Shown here piece by piece: positions 1 to 8,198 of a stretch of 33,877 nt of DNA. The translations under genes and the position numbers were made by a program. Under the pieces are notes generated by a model. It saw only the letters and a program-made list of their open reading frames with translations. It did no database searches and was not told the DNA's origin. The first letter of the stretch is position 1. Each line of letters opens with the position of its first letter. This stretch comes from Puniceibacterium sediminis (lineage in GTDB: Bacteria; Pseudomonadota; Alphaproteobacteria; Rhodobacterales; Rhodobacteraceae), in the NCBI RefSeq assembly GCF_900188035.1, contig NZ_FZNN01000030.1:1-33877 (forward strand), written 5' to 3'.

Positions 1-84
1 TCAGGACCCGGTATAAGAAATCCTGCAATTTCCCGCTACTGTTTCGGCGCGATCAGGCCGCAAATTCAGACGCTTGGGAGTTGT

Positions 85-471
85 TCAGGCTGAACTAAGT
101 GTTGAAATGGCCTCCCCGACTCTTTCCAGCAGATACTGAGTTACTTTGTTGTAGTAATGGGTATTTGTTTTTTGTGCATTTGATAGGTATGCTAATAGTG
201 ACAGCTTGTTTGACATCACTCCTATCATGCCAATTGGCTGTTGAGCCAAAATCCTACAGGCATTCACCTTGTCAAAGTGGCTCATTTGGGACGCATGAAT
301 GTCGCCTTTTTTAGACCTTAGGGGGTCAATCTCGGCTAGTATCTTTTGTCGGTTGTCTTCATTAAATATTGTAGCGCACATGCAGAAATATTGCGTGGGC
401 CCAGGGCTCGGGTCGGGCTGCACGTTTTGCAGCCCGACATCTCCTGATTCATCAATTACAACCGTATACAT
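85..471 (-). CDS. DUF3800 domain protein, short or C-terminally truncated
   Basis: The 128-aa product opens with MYTVVIDESGDVG, the acidic DESG signature at the start of DUF3800 proteins, and then has a central region typical of that family. DUF3800 proteins are suspected to have an RNase H-like fold; their function is unknown and many sit in accessory or defence-rich loci. Most members I know are roughly 200-250 aa, so the C-terminal half is missing here. After the TGA the same frame runs another 27 codons to a second TGA at the window edge, which may be decayed tail. The ATG immediately follows the ettA stop (TAG|ATG, zero spacing) with only a GAGG too close to act well as an SD, so translation probably depends on ettA readthrough or reinitiation. 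Family call fairly sure, intactness doubtful. Confidence 0.7.
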   Translation of the reverse strand: MYTVVIDESGDVGLQNVQPDPSPGPTQYFCMCATIFNEDNRQKILAEIDPLRSKKGDIHASQMSHFDKVNACRILAQQPIGMIGVMSNKLSLLAYLSNAQKTNTHYYNKVTQYLLERVGEAISTLSSA

Positions 472-2127
472 CTACCTCGTGAATTTCTTGTGCTTCATCC
501 TCTTTGGCTCTGCCGCGTCTTCGCCAAGGCGGAGCTTCTTGTCTTCTTCGTAGTCCTCGAAGTTGCCTTCGAACCATTCCACGTGGCCGTCACCCTCGAA
601 TGCCAGCATGTGGGTACAGATCCGGTCGAGGAAGAAGCGGTCGTGCGAGATGACCACGGCGCAGCCGGCGAAGTCGACGAGGGCGTCTTCCAATGCGCGG
701 AGTGTTTCGACGTCGAGGTCGTTGGTCGGCTCGTCAAGGAGGAGCAGGTTGCCGCCTTCCTTGAGCAGACGGGCCATGTGGACGCGGTTACGTTCACCAC
801 CTGACAGCAGGCCGACCTTTTTCTGCTGGTCGGAACCCTTGAAGTTGAAGGCCCCGCAATAGGCGCGCGAGTTGATTTCGGCGTCCCCAAGCGTGATCAG
901 TTCGGCACCGCCGGAAATCGCCATCCAGACGTTGTCATCCGGGCTCAGATCGTCGCGCGACTGATCGACGTAAGACATCTGCACGGTGTCGCCGAGGCTG
1001 ACGGTGCCCGAGTCCGGCTTTTCGTGACCGGTGATCATCTTGAACAGCGTGGATTTGCCCGCACCGTTGGGGCCGATCACGCCGATGATGCCGCCGGGGG
1101 GCAGGGAGAAGGTCAGATCGTCGATCAGCAGGCGGTCGCCCATGGATTTGGACAAATGCTCGATCTCGAGCACCTTGGAGCCAAGACGGGGGCCGTTGGG
1201 GATGACGATCTGCGCCTTGCCGACGCGTTCCTTGACCGACTGGTCGGCCATTTTCTCATAGGACGAAATCCGCGCCTTGGATTTTGCCTGACGCGCCTTG
1301 GCACCCTGACGGATCCAGGCAAGTTCGCGTTCCAGCGTCTTTTGCTTGGCCTTGTCGTCGCGGGCCTCTTGCAGCAGGCGCTTGGCCTTTTGATCGAGCC
1401 AGGCGGAATAGTTGCCCTCATAGGGAATGCCACGGCCACGGTCGAGTTCGAGGATCCAGGACGTGATCGAATCAAGGAAGTAACGGTCGTGGGTAACGAT
1501 CAGGATCGTGCCCTTGTAGTCGATCAGGTGCTGTTGCAGCCAGGCGATGGTTTCGGCGTCAAGGTGGTTGGTCGGTTCGTCGAGCAGCAGCATTTCGGGC
1601 GCTTCGAGCAACAGTTTGCACAGCGCGACACGGCGGCGTTCACCACCCGACAGGGTCGTGACATCGGCGTCATCGGGGGGGCAGCGCAATGCCTCAAGCG
1701 CGACGTCGATCTGCGAATCGAGATCCCAGAGGTTCTCGGCATCGATCTGGTCCTGGAGCGAAGCCATCTCGTCGGCCGTCTCGTCGGAATAGTTCATTGC
1801 CAGCTCGTTGTACTTGTCAAGCTTGGCTTTTTTCGCCGCGACACCCAGCATGACGTTGCCGCGCACGTCAAGTTTCGGGTCTAGATCCGGTTCCTGCGGC
1901 AGATATCCGACCTTGGCGCCTTCGGCGACCCAGGCTTCGCCGGTGAAATCCTTGTCGTAGCCGGCCATGATCTTCATCAGCGTCGACTTACCCGAGCCGT
2001 TGATGCCGACGACACCGATCTTGACCCCGGGCAGGAAGTTCAGCTTGATGTTTTCAAAGCACTTCTTGCCGCCGGGATAGGTCTTTGAGACGCCATCCAT
2101 GTGATAGACGTATTGATAGGCTGCCAT
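472..2127 (-). CDS. ettA: Energy-dependent translational throttle protein EttA (ABC-F ATPase)
   Basis: This 551-aa ABC-F protein has two ABC domains and no membrane segments. Walker A motifs are GINGSGKST (about residues 41-49) and GPNGAGKST (about 352-360). Signatures are LSGGERRRV and LSGGERNRV, and Walker B motifs LLLDEPTNHLD and LLLDEPTNDLD, so both catalytic Glu residues are kept. A charged linker with basic repeats (about 245-300) lies between the domains. EttA binds the ribosomal E site and gates entry into elongation according to the ATP/ADP ratio. Length matches E. coli EttA (555 aa). The start is the ATG before AAYQYVYH, preceded by AAGGGG at good spacing; an upstream extension of 53 codons has no family similarity. 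Divergent from the chemoreceptor gene, and followed without a gap by the DUF3800 gene. Confidence 0.95.
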   Translation of the reverse strand: MAAYQYVYHMDGVSKTYPGGKKCFENIKLNFLPGVKIGVVGINGSGKSTLMKIMAGYDKDFTGEAWVAEGAKVGYLPQEPDLDPKLDVRGNVMLGVAAKKAKLDKYNELAMNYSDETADEMASLQDQIDAENLWDLDSQIDVALEALRCPPDDADVTTLSGGERRRVALCKLLLEAPEMLLLDEPTNHLDAETIAWLQQHLIDYKGTILIVTHDRYFLDSITSWILELDRGRGIPYEGNYSAWLDQKAKRLLQEARDDKAKQKTLERELAWIRQGAKARQAKSKARISSYEKMADQSVKERVGKAQIVIPNGPRLGSKVLEIEHLSKSMGDRLLIDDLTFSLPPGGIIGVIGPNGAGKSTLFKMITGHEKPDSGTVSLGDTVQMSYVDQSRDDLSPDDNVWMAISGGAELITLGDAEINSRAYCGAFNFKGSDQQKKVGLLSGGERNRVHMARLLKEGGNLLLLDEPTNDLDVETLRALEDALVDFAGCAVVISHDRFFLDRICTHMLAFEGDGHVEWFEGNFEDYEEDKKLRLGEDAAEPKRMKHKKFTR

Positions 2128-2315
2128 CGGAGAACCCCTTGGAGCATGTGTGAACGTTTGTCGGCTAGATAGCGAAGCGGCGCGGCAGGGGCAATGCGGT
2201 GCAGATTCTTCGCGACTTAAACACTTCTCAAGATATTCATGGTCAGTTTGCGTTGCAGCGTCTCGTTCGTGACGCTTCTGTCGCATCTCTTAATTGTACA
2301 GTGAGCTTTCCGTCC

Positions 2316-4790
2316 ATGTCCAAGAAGAACCCAGACCATATACGCAGGAATCAATGGCGTCGGCTCAAGCTGAGCATCAAGATGCCGATCATGATCGCGG
2401 TGCCGACAGCTGTGATATCTATCATAGCCGCGGTGGTCTCCTATATCGGGGGGGCTAGTGAACTGGCGCACCAGAAGACCGAAGCGCTGAGCGCGGTGCT
2501 GGATCAACGCAGCGCCGCAGTGGTTGAATGGTTCGACGGGGTCGAGACTGATCTGACCGTTCTCGCCACCAGTGTTTCAACCATCGAAGCGCTTCGTGGC
2601 TTTGATCAGGCGTGGGAAAGTGTGGGGGATGACCCGGGTGGCGAACTGCGCCGGTTGTACATCGATGACAACCCGAATGCTGTCGGTGAAAAGGACAAGC
2701 TGTCCAATGCTGATGACGGTTCGGTCTGGTCGGGGGTGCATGACACCTACCATGCCAGCATGCGCAGCTTTCAGAGCAAGTTCGGCTATAATGATCTTTT
2801 CCTTTTTGATGCTGACGGAAACAATGTCTATTCTGTCTTCAAAGAGGCGGATTTTGCGACAAATTTCCTGACTGGCGCTTTCAGCGAAAGCGGTCTGGGC
2901 AACGTGTTCCGGGCAGCCAGCGAAGGTGAGGCGGGGAAGGTGTATTTTTCGAAATTCGCCCCCTATGCACCGAGCGCCGGCGCTCCGGCAAATTTTGCGG
3001 CCACCAAGGTTGTAGATGCAACTGGTGCGGTGCTGGGTGTCGTGGCGCTACAGGTGCCCATCAATGCCTTGTCGGGTATTCTTGCCCAATCAAAGCTGCT
3101 TGGCGAAACCGGGCATGTCTATGTTGTCGATGCTGACGGGCGTGCGCTCAGCGCTGTCGGCAGAGACAACACCTTCGGTGTGCTGGAAAAATTGCCCGAC
3201 CTTCCGCAAATTCAGAGTGCGCGAACCGGCGAACAGGAAGTCTTGTATGATGTCCCCGGAGTCCTGGGCCACCAGGTCGAAGCTCTGACACGATCGCTTA
3301 CGCTTCACGGTGTCACTTGGGGTGTCATTCTTGAAGAGGATATGGCCGAAGCGACGGCGGCGGAGGCCGATCTGGCGATGTCCAGCCTGATTGAAGTAGC
3401 GGCTGTCACCCTGATCGTTATCCTGGCTTCGATCCTGATCGCGCGCAGCCTGACCAAGCGGATTTCACTGCTGGCCAGCAGTGTGAACGGGATTGCATCG
3501 GGCGATTATGAAAGTCTGGTCGAACAGGCAAAGACTGGCGACGAAATTGGCGACATCGCGCGGGCGCTGGACCGGTTCAAGACAGCCCTGCATGATGGTG
3601 AGGAAGCCACAGCCGACCGCAAGAGACTTGCCGGTGAACATGAGGTGGTGATGGCGCGCTTGCGCGCTTCCCTGGAAGCACTGTCGCGTGGGGATCTGGA
3701 TTGCGATCTTGGCAGTGATATCCCGGCCGATTACCAGGATCTTCGCCAGCATTTCAACTCTACCCTTGTCGAACTGCGCCGGATCATCGCTGAACTAAGT
3801 GACAGCGCCACTTCCATCCAGTCCGAATCCTCGGCGCTTGAAGCTTCGGCCGAACAACTGTCGAACCGCACAGAGAATCAGGCGGCCACTCTCGAAGAGA
3901 CCGCAGCGGCGATGCATGAGATCACCACAAGCGTGCAGTCCACAGCGAAGGAGTCGCAGACCATCGTGGCAGCCATCGGCGAAATGCGGGCTGGCGCGGA
4001 ACGCGGCGGCGAGGTCAAGAACCGTGCGGTCCATGCCATGGCAACGATCGAAGAATCGTCCAAGCAAATCTCGCAGATCATCCGGGTGATGGAGGATATC
4101 GCCTTTCAGACCAATCTTCTGGCGCTGAACGCGGGTGTCGAGGCGGCGCGTGCAGGTGATGTCGGACGAGGCTTTTCGGTTGTTGCCTCCGAAGTCCGGT
4201 CCCTGGCACAACGCTCCTCTGACAGTGCGGGCGAGATCCGGGACCTGATCTCTGCCTCTGCGCGCAGCGTCACGAATGGTGTGGAGCTTGTGACCGAGCT
4301 TGGCGGATCTATCGACGAAATTCTGGGTCTGGTCCTGGATGTCGCGGACCGGATGCAGAATATCGGCGCGGCGTCGGGCGAGCAATCGTCGGCCCTGGGC
4401 GAGATCAACACCGGTATCAACGAGTTGGATACGGTGACGCAGAAGAACGCGGGCATGGTGCTTGAATTCACCGACGCCGGGCGCTCTTTGAGCCAGAAAG
4501 CAATGGCGCTGCGCGAATTGATCGGGCATTTCCGCAGCAAGCAAATGCAAGCGCAAGCTGGTTCGCGGCGTCCGACGGCACCTGAACCCACCTTCCGGGA
4601 CGAGCCGTTTGATGTCGTCAGCGCGCCGGTCGAGGTTCGTGCTGCACCCCCTGCGGCGCCCGCGAAACCTGCCAAATCTGTCCAGCCCGCCAAGCCAGTC
4701 CCGCCGGCCAAAGCCGCTAAACCAGCCGCTCCGCCGCCCCCGCCAAAGCGCGCGGCAGCAGTCGGCGCAGGCATCTGGCAGGATTTCTGA
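2316..4790 (+). CDS. Methyl-accepting chemotaxis protein with periplasmic Cache-like sensor and C-terminal CheR/CheB tether
   Basis: This 824-aa transmembrane chemoreceptor has TM1 at about residues 22-45, a long periplasmic sensor (about 46-350) of Cache type judging by the FLFDADGN and VYVVDADGRAL strands, and TM2 at about 355-378. A HAMP domain and a second HAMP-like segment (LSRGDLDCDLGSDIPADYQ) follow, then the signalling coiled coil with hairpin tip FQTNLLALNAGVEAARAG. The tail is a Pro/Ala/Lys-rich linker ending in IWQDF. That fits the x-W-x-x-F pentapeptide that docks CheR and CheB, as NWETF does in E. coli Tsr. The ligand is unknown. The start at MSKKNPDH was chosen because the upstream 39 codons are unlike any receptor and because a basic N-terminus then precedes TM1. 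No che genes are nearby, so it is an orphan receptor. Confidence 0.92.
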   Translation: MSKKNPDHIRRNQWRRLKLSIKMPIMIAVPTAVISIIAAVVSYIGGASELAHQKTEALSAVLDQRSAAVVEWFDGVETDLTVLATSVSTIEALRGFDQAWESVGDDPGGELRRLYIDDNPNAVGEKDKLSNADDGSVWSGVHDTYHASMRSFQSKFGYNDLFLFDADGNNVYSVFKEADFATNFLTGAFSESGLGNVFRAASEGEAGKVYFSKFAPYAPSAGAPANFAATKVVDATGAVLGVVALQVPINALSGILAQSKLLGETGHVYVVDADGRALSAVGRDNTFGVLEKLPDLPQIQSARTGEQEVLYDVPGVLGHQVEALTRSLTLHGVTWGVILEEDMAEATAAEADLAMSSLIEVAAVTLIVILASILIARSLTKRISLLASSVNGIASGDYESLVEQAKTGDEIGDIARALDRFKTALHDGEEATADRKRLAGEHEVVMARLRASLEALSRGDLDCDLGSDIPADYQDLRQHFNSTLVELRRIIAELSDSATSIQSESSALEASAEQLSNRTENQAATLEETAAAMHEITTSVQSTAKESQTIVAAIGEMRAGAERGGEVKNRAVHAMATIEESSKQISQIIRVMEDIAFQTNLLALNAGVEAARAGDVGRGFSVVASEVRSLAQRSSDSAGEIRDLISASARSVTNGVELVTELGGSIDEILGLVLDVADRMQNIGAASGEQSSALGEINTGINELDTVTQKNAGMVLEFTDAGRSLSQKAMALRELIGHFRSKQMQAQAGSRRPTAPEPTFRDEPFDVVSAPVEVRAAPPAAPAKPAKSVQPAKPVPPAKAAKPAAPPPPPKRAAAVGAGIWQDF

Positions 4791-4917
4791 CCTCGCAGTC
4801 GAGGAGGGGCGGTCGCTGTGCTTGGCGTCCGTCCGCCTCTGAGGAAGGAAAAGACGTTGAATCCCAGCGCGATCCGGTGTTTTTGCCATAGCTATCGGCA
4901 GGGGGCACCGGACGCGC

Positions 4918-5532
4918 ATGACTTCAGACATCTCGAAGACCGGGCTGAATCTGCGCGCGGGGCAGCGTGTCGGTCTTCTGGGCGGCTCTTTCGATCCGCC
5001 GCATGCCGGCCATGTCAACATCACCAAAGAGGCGCTGCGCCGCTTCGATCTGGACAAGGTTGTCTGGCTGGTCAGTCCGGGCAATCCTCTCAAGCCACAC
5101 GGACCGGCCCCGCTGGGCGCGCGCATGGCGGCAGCGCGGGTCATGGTGAAAGATCCCCGGGTGATCATCAGCGATGCCGAGGCACGTATCGGAACGCGCT
5201 ATACCGCCGAAACGATTGCAGTTCTGCAAAAGGTGCATCCCGGGGTCCGTTTTGTCTGGTTGATGGGGGCGGATAACCTTGCCCAGTTCCACCGCTGGGA
5301 GCGTTGGCAAGAAATTATGGCGGCTCTGCCTGTTGGCGTGCTGGCCCGCCCCGGCGACCGGATTTCGGCCCGGATGTCGCGCACTGCCCGGGTATTTCGC
5401 GCAGCTCAGTTGCCCCCGCGCGCTGCCGGTCTTTTGCCACTGGCCAAGCCCCCGGCGTGGTGCTTTGTCAATGTGCCGATGCTCGATCTCAGTTCGTCGG
5501 CGATCCGCGCGCGGGGTGGTTGGTCGGGTTGA
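4918..5532 (+). CDS. nadD: Nicotinate-nucleotide adenylyltransferase NadD
   Basis: The 204-aa cytoplasmic enzyme joins ATP and nicotinate mononucleotide to give deamido-NAD and pyrophosphate in NAD biosynthesis. The nucleotidyltransferase motif [11 protein letters not shown] lies at about residues 21-31, followed by the [11 protein letters not shown] substrate loop. [14 protein letters not shown] and the C-terminal DLSSSAIR (the ISSTxIR-type ATP-binding motif) are also present. Length is normal for the family. The start ATG lies about 130 bp after the chemoreceptor, and dacB follows about 330 bp downstream. In many bacteria nadD is followed by rsfS and rlmH; neither is seen here. Confidence 0.95.
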   Translation: MTSDISKTGLNLRAGQRVGLLGGSFDPPHAGHVNITKEALRRFDLDKVVWLVSPGNPLKPHGPAPLGARMAAARVMVKDPRVIISDAEARIGTRYTAETIAVLQKVHPGVRFVWLMGADNLAQFHRWERWQEIMAALPVGVLARPGDRISARMSRTARVFRAAQLPPRAAGLLPLAKPPAWCFVNVPMLDLSSSAIRARGGWSG

Positions 5533-5858
5533 AGGATATCGTTTCCATCCCCGCAGACCGCACGCCCGATCCGGCAGTTCTGCAATAGCGCCCCGCTGCA
5601 GTAGATGACAAAAGGGATCAGAAGCCGAATGTCCACGCCGAGCCCCGCCCGGTCAGCGAAAGCGGTTATCAGCCGCTTCCGTCCGATCACCACCTTGCCC
5701 GCCGGTTCGTCCGCCGGATCAGAGGCAATCGTCACCAACATCCTGGCGATGGCATTCCGAATGGCAGCGGCGACATCACGCAAAATTGCCCCGGTAAAGG
5801 CCGGTTCGCGGTCTGTCCGCTTCTTGTCTGTTCCGGCGGGCTGGGGTTACATCGGCAC
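5533..5858. other. nadD-dacB intergenic region with an unassigned open frame
   Basis: No gene here is convincing. The minus strand holds a stop-free frame from about 5848 to 5406 with plausible third-position GC. It has only TTG, GTG or late ATG starts, no recognisable SD, and runs 127 bp into the 3' end of nadD. The longest plus-strand frame (5605-5862) is Ser/Arg/Pro-rich and looks like antisense shadow. The minus frame could be a decayed gene or an unusual lineage-specific gene; I recognise no family. Confidence 0.3.
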
Positions 5859-7349
5859 ATGAAACACGATCTTACCCGCCGCGCATTTCTGTCCGCTCTG
5901 GCGGCCAGCGTTGCTGTACCTGCAGTGGCCGATGCGCCGCTGACCTCCTTGCGCCCGGTTGGCCGGGGCGAGGATATCATGCGGCGCAGCCTGCCGTCGG
6001 TCGACGCGCTGATTGCCAAGGCGCGGCTGGACGGCAGGGTTGGTTTTGCGGTGGCGAACCTTGCCAGTGGTGAGATGCTCGAAGAGCTGAACGGGCAGGC
6101 CGGCCTGCCGCCTGCGAGCGTGGCCAAGGCGCTGACATCCTCTTATGCGCTTGAAACGCTTGGGCCGGATCACAGATTCGGCACGCAGGTGATCATGACG
6201 GGCGGTCTGAATCAGGGGGTGGTGACGGGCGATCTGGTGCTGGCGGGCGGCGGTGATCCGACGCTGGACACCAACGGGCTGGCCGAGCTGGCGGCACAGC
6301 TGAAAGAGGCCGGCGTGCGCGAGGTGCGTGGGCGGTTTCTGGTTTGGGGCGGCGCGCTGCCCTATACTGCGGCAATCGATCCCGACCAGCCCTTTCAAGT
6401 TGGGTACAACCCGGCGGTGTGCGGGCTGAGCCTGAATTATAATCGCGTGCATTTCGAGTGGCGCCGAACCGGTTCGGATTACACGGTGACGATGGATGCC
6501 CGGTCGGATCGGTATCGTCCGGACGTGACCATGGCGCGGATGGAAATCGTGAACCGCGCCGCGCCGATCTATACCTACAGCGATGCTGGTGATCGGGATG
6601 AATGGACCGTGGCCCGTGGCGCGCTGGGCAGTGAGGGGGCCAGATGGCTGCCTGTGCGCCAACCGGAACGCTATGCCGGTGAGGTGTTCCAGACTTTTGC
6701 CGGATCGCAGGGCATCCGCCTGAAGGCGCCCGAAGTGGTGGCCGAGCGTCCCGAAGGCAGGGTTGTCGCCTACCTTGAAAGTGCGCCGCTGAACGAGATC
6801 CTGCAGGACATGCTGAAATGGTCAACCAACCTGACCGCCGAGATGGTCGGCCTGGCCACGACGACCCGTCGCATCGGTAAGGTTGCATCGCTGAAGGAAT
6901 CCGCCGAGGCGATGAATGCCTGGGCGAAAGAGAGCCTTGGACTGACGCATGTGGCGCTGGTGGATCATTCGGGGCTGGGGGATGACAGCCGGATCGCGGC
7001 GGCGGACATGATGAAGGTCATGCTGACCGTGCACGACCGGTTGGGTCTGAAGCCGCTGCTCAAGAGCTTTGATCTGCGTGACAGCCGCCGACGCGTGATC
7101 CCGGACCATCCGATCCGGGTGCATGCCAAGACCGGAACGCTGAATTTTGTGAGCGGTCTGGCGGGGTTCGCGGATCTGCCGGATGGCACCGAACTGGCCT
7201 TTGCGATCTTTGCCGCCAATATCCCGCGCCGCGATCAGCTGAGCCGGGAAGAGCGCGAACGTCCCCCCGGTGCGTCAGACTGGAACGTGCGGGCAAAGGT
7301 GTTGCAGCAGGCGCTGATCGAACGCTGGGGAACGCTGTACGGTGCCTGA
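5859..7349 (+). CDS. dacB: D-alanyl-D-alanine carboxypeptidase/endopeptidase, PBP4 type (peptidase family S13)
   Basis: This 496-aa periplasmic penicillin-binding protein trims or cleaves peptide cross-links of peptidoglycan. The three serine-transferase motifs are intact: SVAK (S87, K90), SxN as STN (S322-N324) and KTG (K424-G426, followed by TLNFVSGLAGFA). The N-terminus TRRAFLSALAASVAV is a twin-arginine signal ending near AVADA, so export is probably through Tat in a folded state rather than Sec; this is inference from the RR-x-F-L motif. Length is typical for S13. It lies downstream of nadD in the same direction, and ends 5 bp before the convergent small gene. Confidence 0.93.
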   Translation: MKHDLTRRAFLSALAASVAVPAVADAPLTSLRPVGRGEDIMRRSLPSVDALIAKARLDGRVGFAVANLASGEMLEELNGQAGLPPASVAKALTSSYALETLGPDHRFGTQVIMTGGLNQGVVTGDLVLAGGGDPTLDTNGLAELAAQLKEAGVREVRGRFLVWGGALPYTAAIDPDQPFQVGYNPAVCGLSLNYNRVHFEWRRTGSDYTVTMDARSDRYRPDVTMARMEIVNRAAPIYTYSDAGDRDEWTVARGALGSEGARWLPVRQPERYAGEVFQTFAGSQGIRLKAPEVVAERPEGRVVAYLESAPLNEILQDMLKWSTNLTAEMVGLATTTRRIGKVASLKESAEAMNAWAKESLGLTHVALVDHSGLGDDSRIAAADMMKVMLTVHDRLGLKPLLKSFDLRDSRRRVIPDHPIRVHAKTGTLNFVSGLAGFADLPDGTELAFAIFAANIPRRDQLSREERERPPGASDWNVRAKVLQQALIERWGTLYGA

Positions 7350-7354
7350 CGGAT

Positions 7355-7471
7355 CTAATCCGCCGTCACGCTGATTGATGGTGTCTGGCTGATGGGCGAA
7401 ACGGTGGCGCCCAGAACCGGCAGCAGGAAAAGCAGGAACGCGCCAAGCGCGGTGAATTTAAGACGGCTCAT
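7355..7471 (-). CDS. Small exported or membrane peptide, 38 aa
   Basis: The frame encodes 38 residues: a basic start (MSRLKFTALG), a hydrophobic stretch of about 12 residues (AFLLFLLPVLGA), then a short polar tail ending in SVTAD. This is the layout of a signal peptide with a tiny mature part, or a single-pass membrane peptide. A GGAG Shine-Dalgarno lies 7 nt before the ATG. It is convergent with dacB. No family is recognised. The SD plus signal-like composition is the whole evidence. Confidence 0.6.
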   Translation of the reverse strand: MSRLKFTALGAFLLFLLPVLGATVSPISQTPSISVTAD

Positions 7472-7623
7472 AATAGGTCTCCGGGGAAAATATGGTTCAG
7501 AAATCGGTGCAGAAAAATTGCACTGTCAGTATCTTACCAGAAATACGGCCGAATGTCAGTGTGGAATTCCCGACCGCGTTTCCCGGTATTTGCGCCTTGG
7601 GTCTGCGGTGGGGGGGCAGGTAC

Positions 7624-7640
7624 GGGGGCATCGTGCCCCC
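7624..7640 (-). terminator. Stem-loop downstream of the TerB-like gene
   Basis: A perfect 7-bp inverted repeat GGGGGCA-TCG-TGCCCCC lies just beyond the 3' end of the TerB-like gene. There is no clear U-run, so it may be an mRNA 3'-end stabiliser or a weak terminator. Confidence 0.45.
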
Positions 7641-7651
7641 GCTGGCCCGTT

Positions 7652-8077
7652 TCAGGCGCGCATGTGGCGTGCGCGGGCACCCCGTTCGATGGCGGCGGCG
7701 TGCAGGCGGTCCAAATTCAGCTCATACCGAATTTCTTCGAGCAGGCGCAGTTCAGATTCCCGCAACGTGCCATCGGCGGCGGCCACATCGCAGGCCAGCG
7801 CATAGGCCGTTTCATTCAGGCGTTCGGGAAGGTTGTCACGCAGCAGTCCGAACAGGGCATCCAGACCTTCTTCCTGCTCAAGCAGGTCAAACACCGTTTC
7901 GGCCATGCTGCTGATGCGGTCGTCGTGGTAGTCGGCAAAAATCGGCAGGTGGTTCACGGTCGACTGGATCTTGACCAGTTCAACGGTGCGGATGTTTTCA
8001 TCCGATGCCGAGACGGCAATCATCAGCGCCACAAGGCAATCCTGCGGGCTGAGCGGGTGTTCGATCTGGTCAGACAC
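7652..8077 (-). CDS. TerB-like (tellurite-resistance family) protein
   Basis: This 141-aa soluble, all-helical acidic protein carries two halves of TerB type. The second half contains ACDVAAADGTLRESELRLLEEI, a D-AADG-xE-xLL pattern typical of TerB and TerB-like domains. TerB-fold proteins bind metal ions, but the role of stand-alone copies is poorly known. A GTG start at 8077 was chosen because AAAGG lies 7 nt upstream and the domain begins there; a longer frame from 8269 would overlap the lysK start region. It is divergent from lysK, the two starts being about 120 bp apart. Confidence 0.75.
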   Translation of the reverse strand: MSDQIEHPLSPQDCLVALMIAVSASDENIRTVELVKIQSTVNHLPIFADYHDDRISSMAETVFDLLEQEEGLDALFGLLRDNLPERLNETAYALACDVAAADGTLRESELRLLEEIRYELNLDRLHAAAIERGARARHMRA

Positions 8078-8198
8078 AAGGTGGCCTTTCTGAATGGGGA
8101 AGTGTTGGGCAGAGATTATTGACCCGGGCAGCGGCCCGCAATAGGTAGCGGTCGTTATGACCCGCGCACCTTTTGTGCGATCCTGAAGGAGAGTCCCG

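Noticed and set aside
1024-1884. 286-codon plus-strand frame across ettA
   Set aside because: It lies antisense to a clear ABC-F gene and has no domain; a shadow of GC-rich codons.
3795-5168. 457-codon minus-strand frame across the chemoreceptor and nadD
   Set aside because: Arg-rich composition, no SD or domain, and both overlapped genes are well supported.
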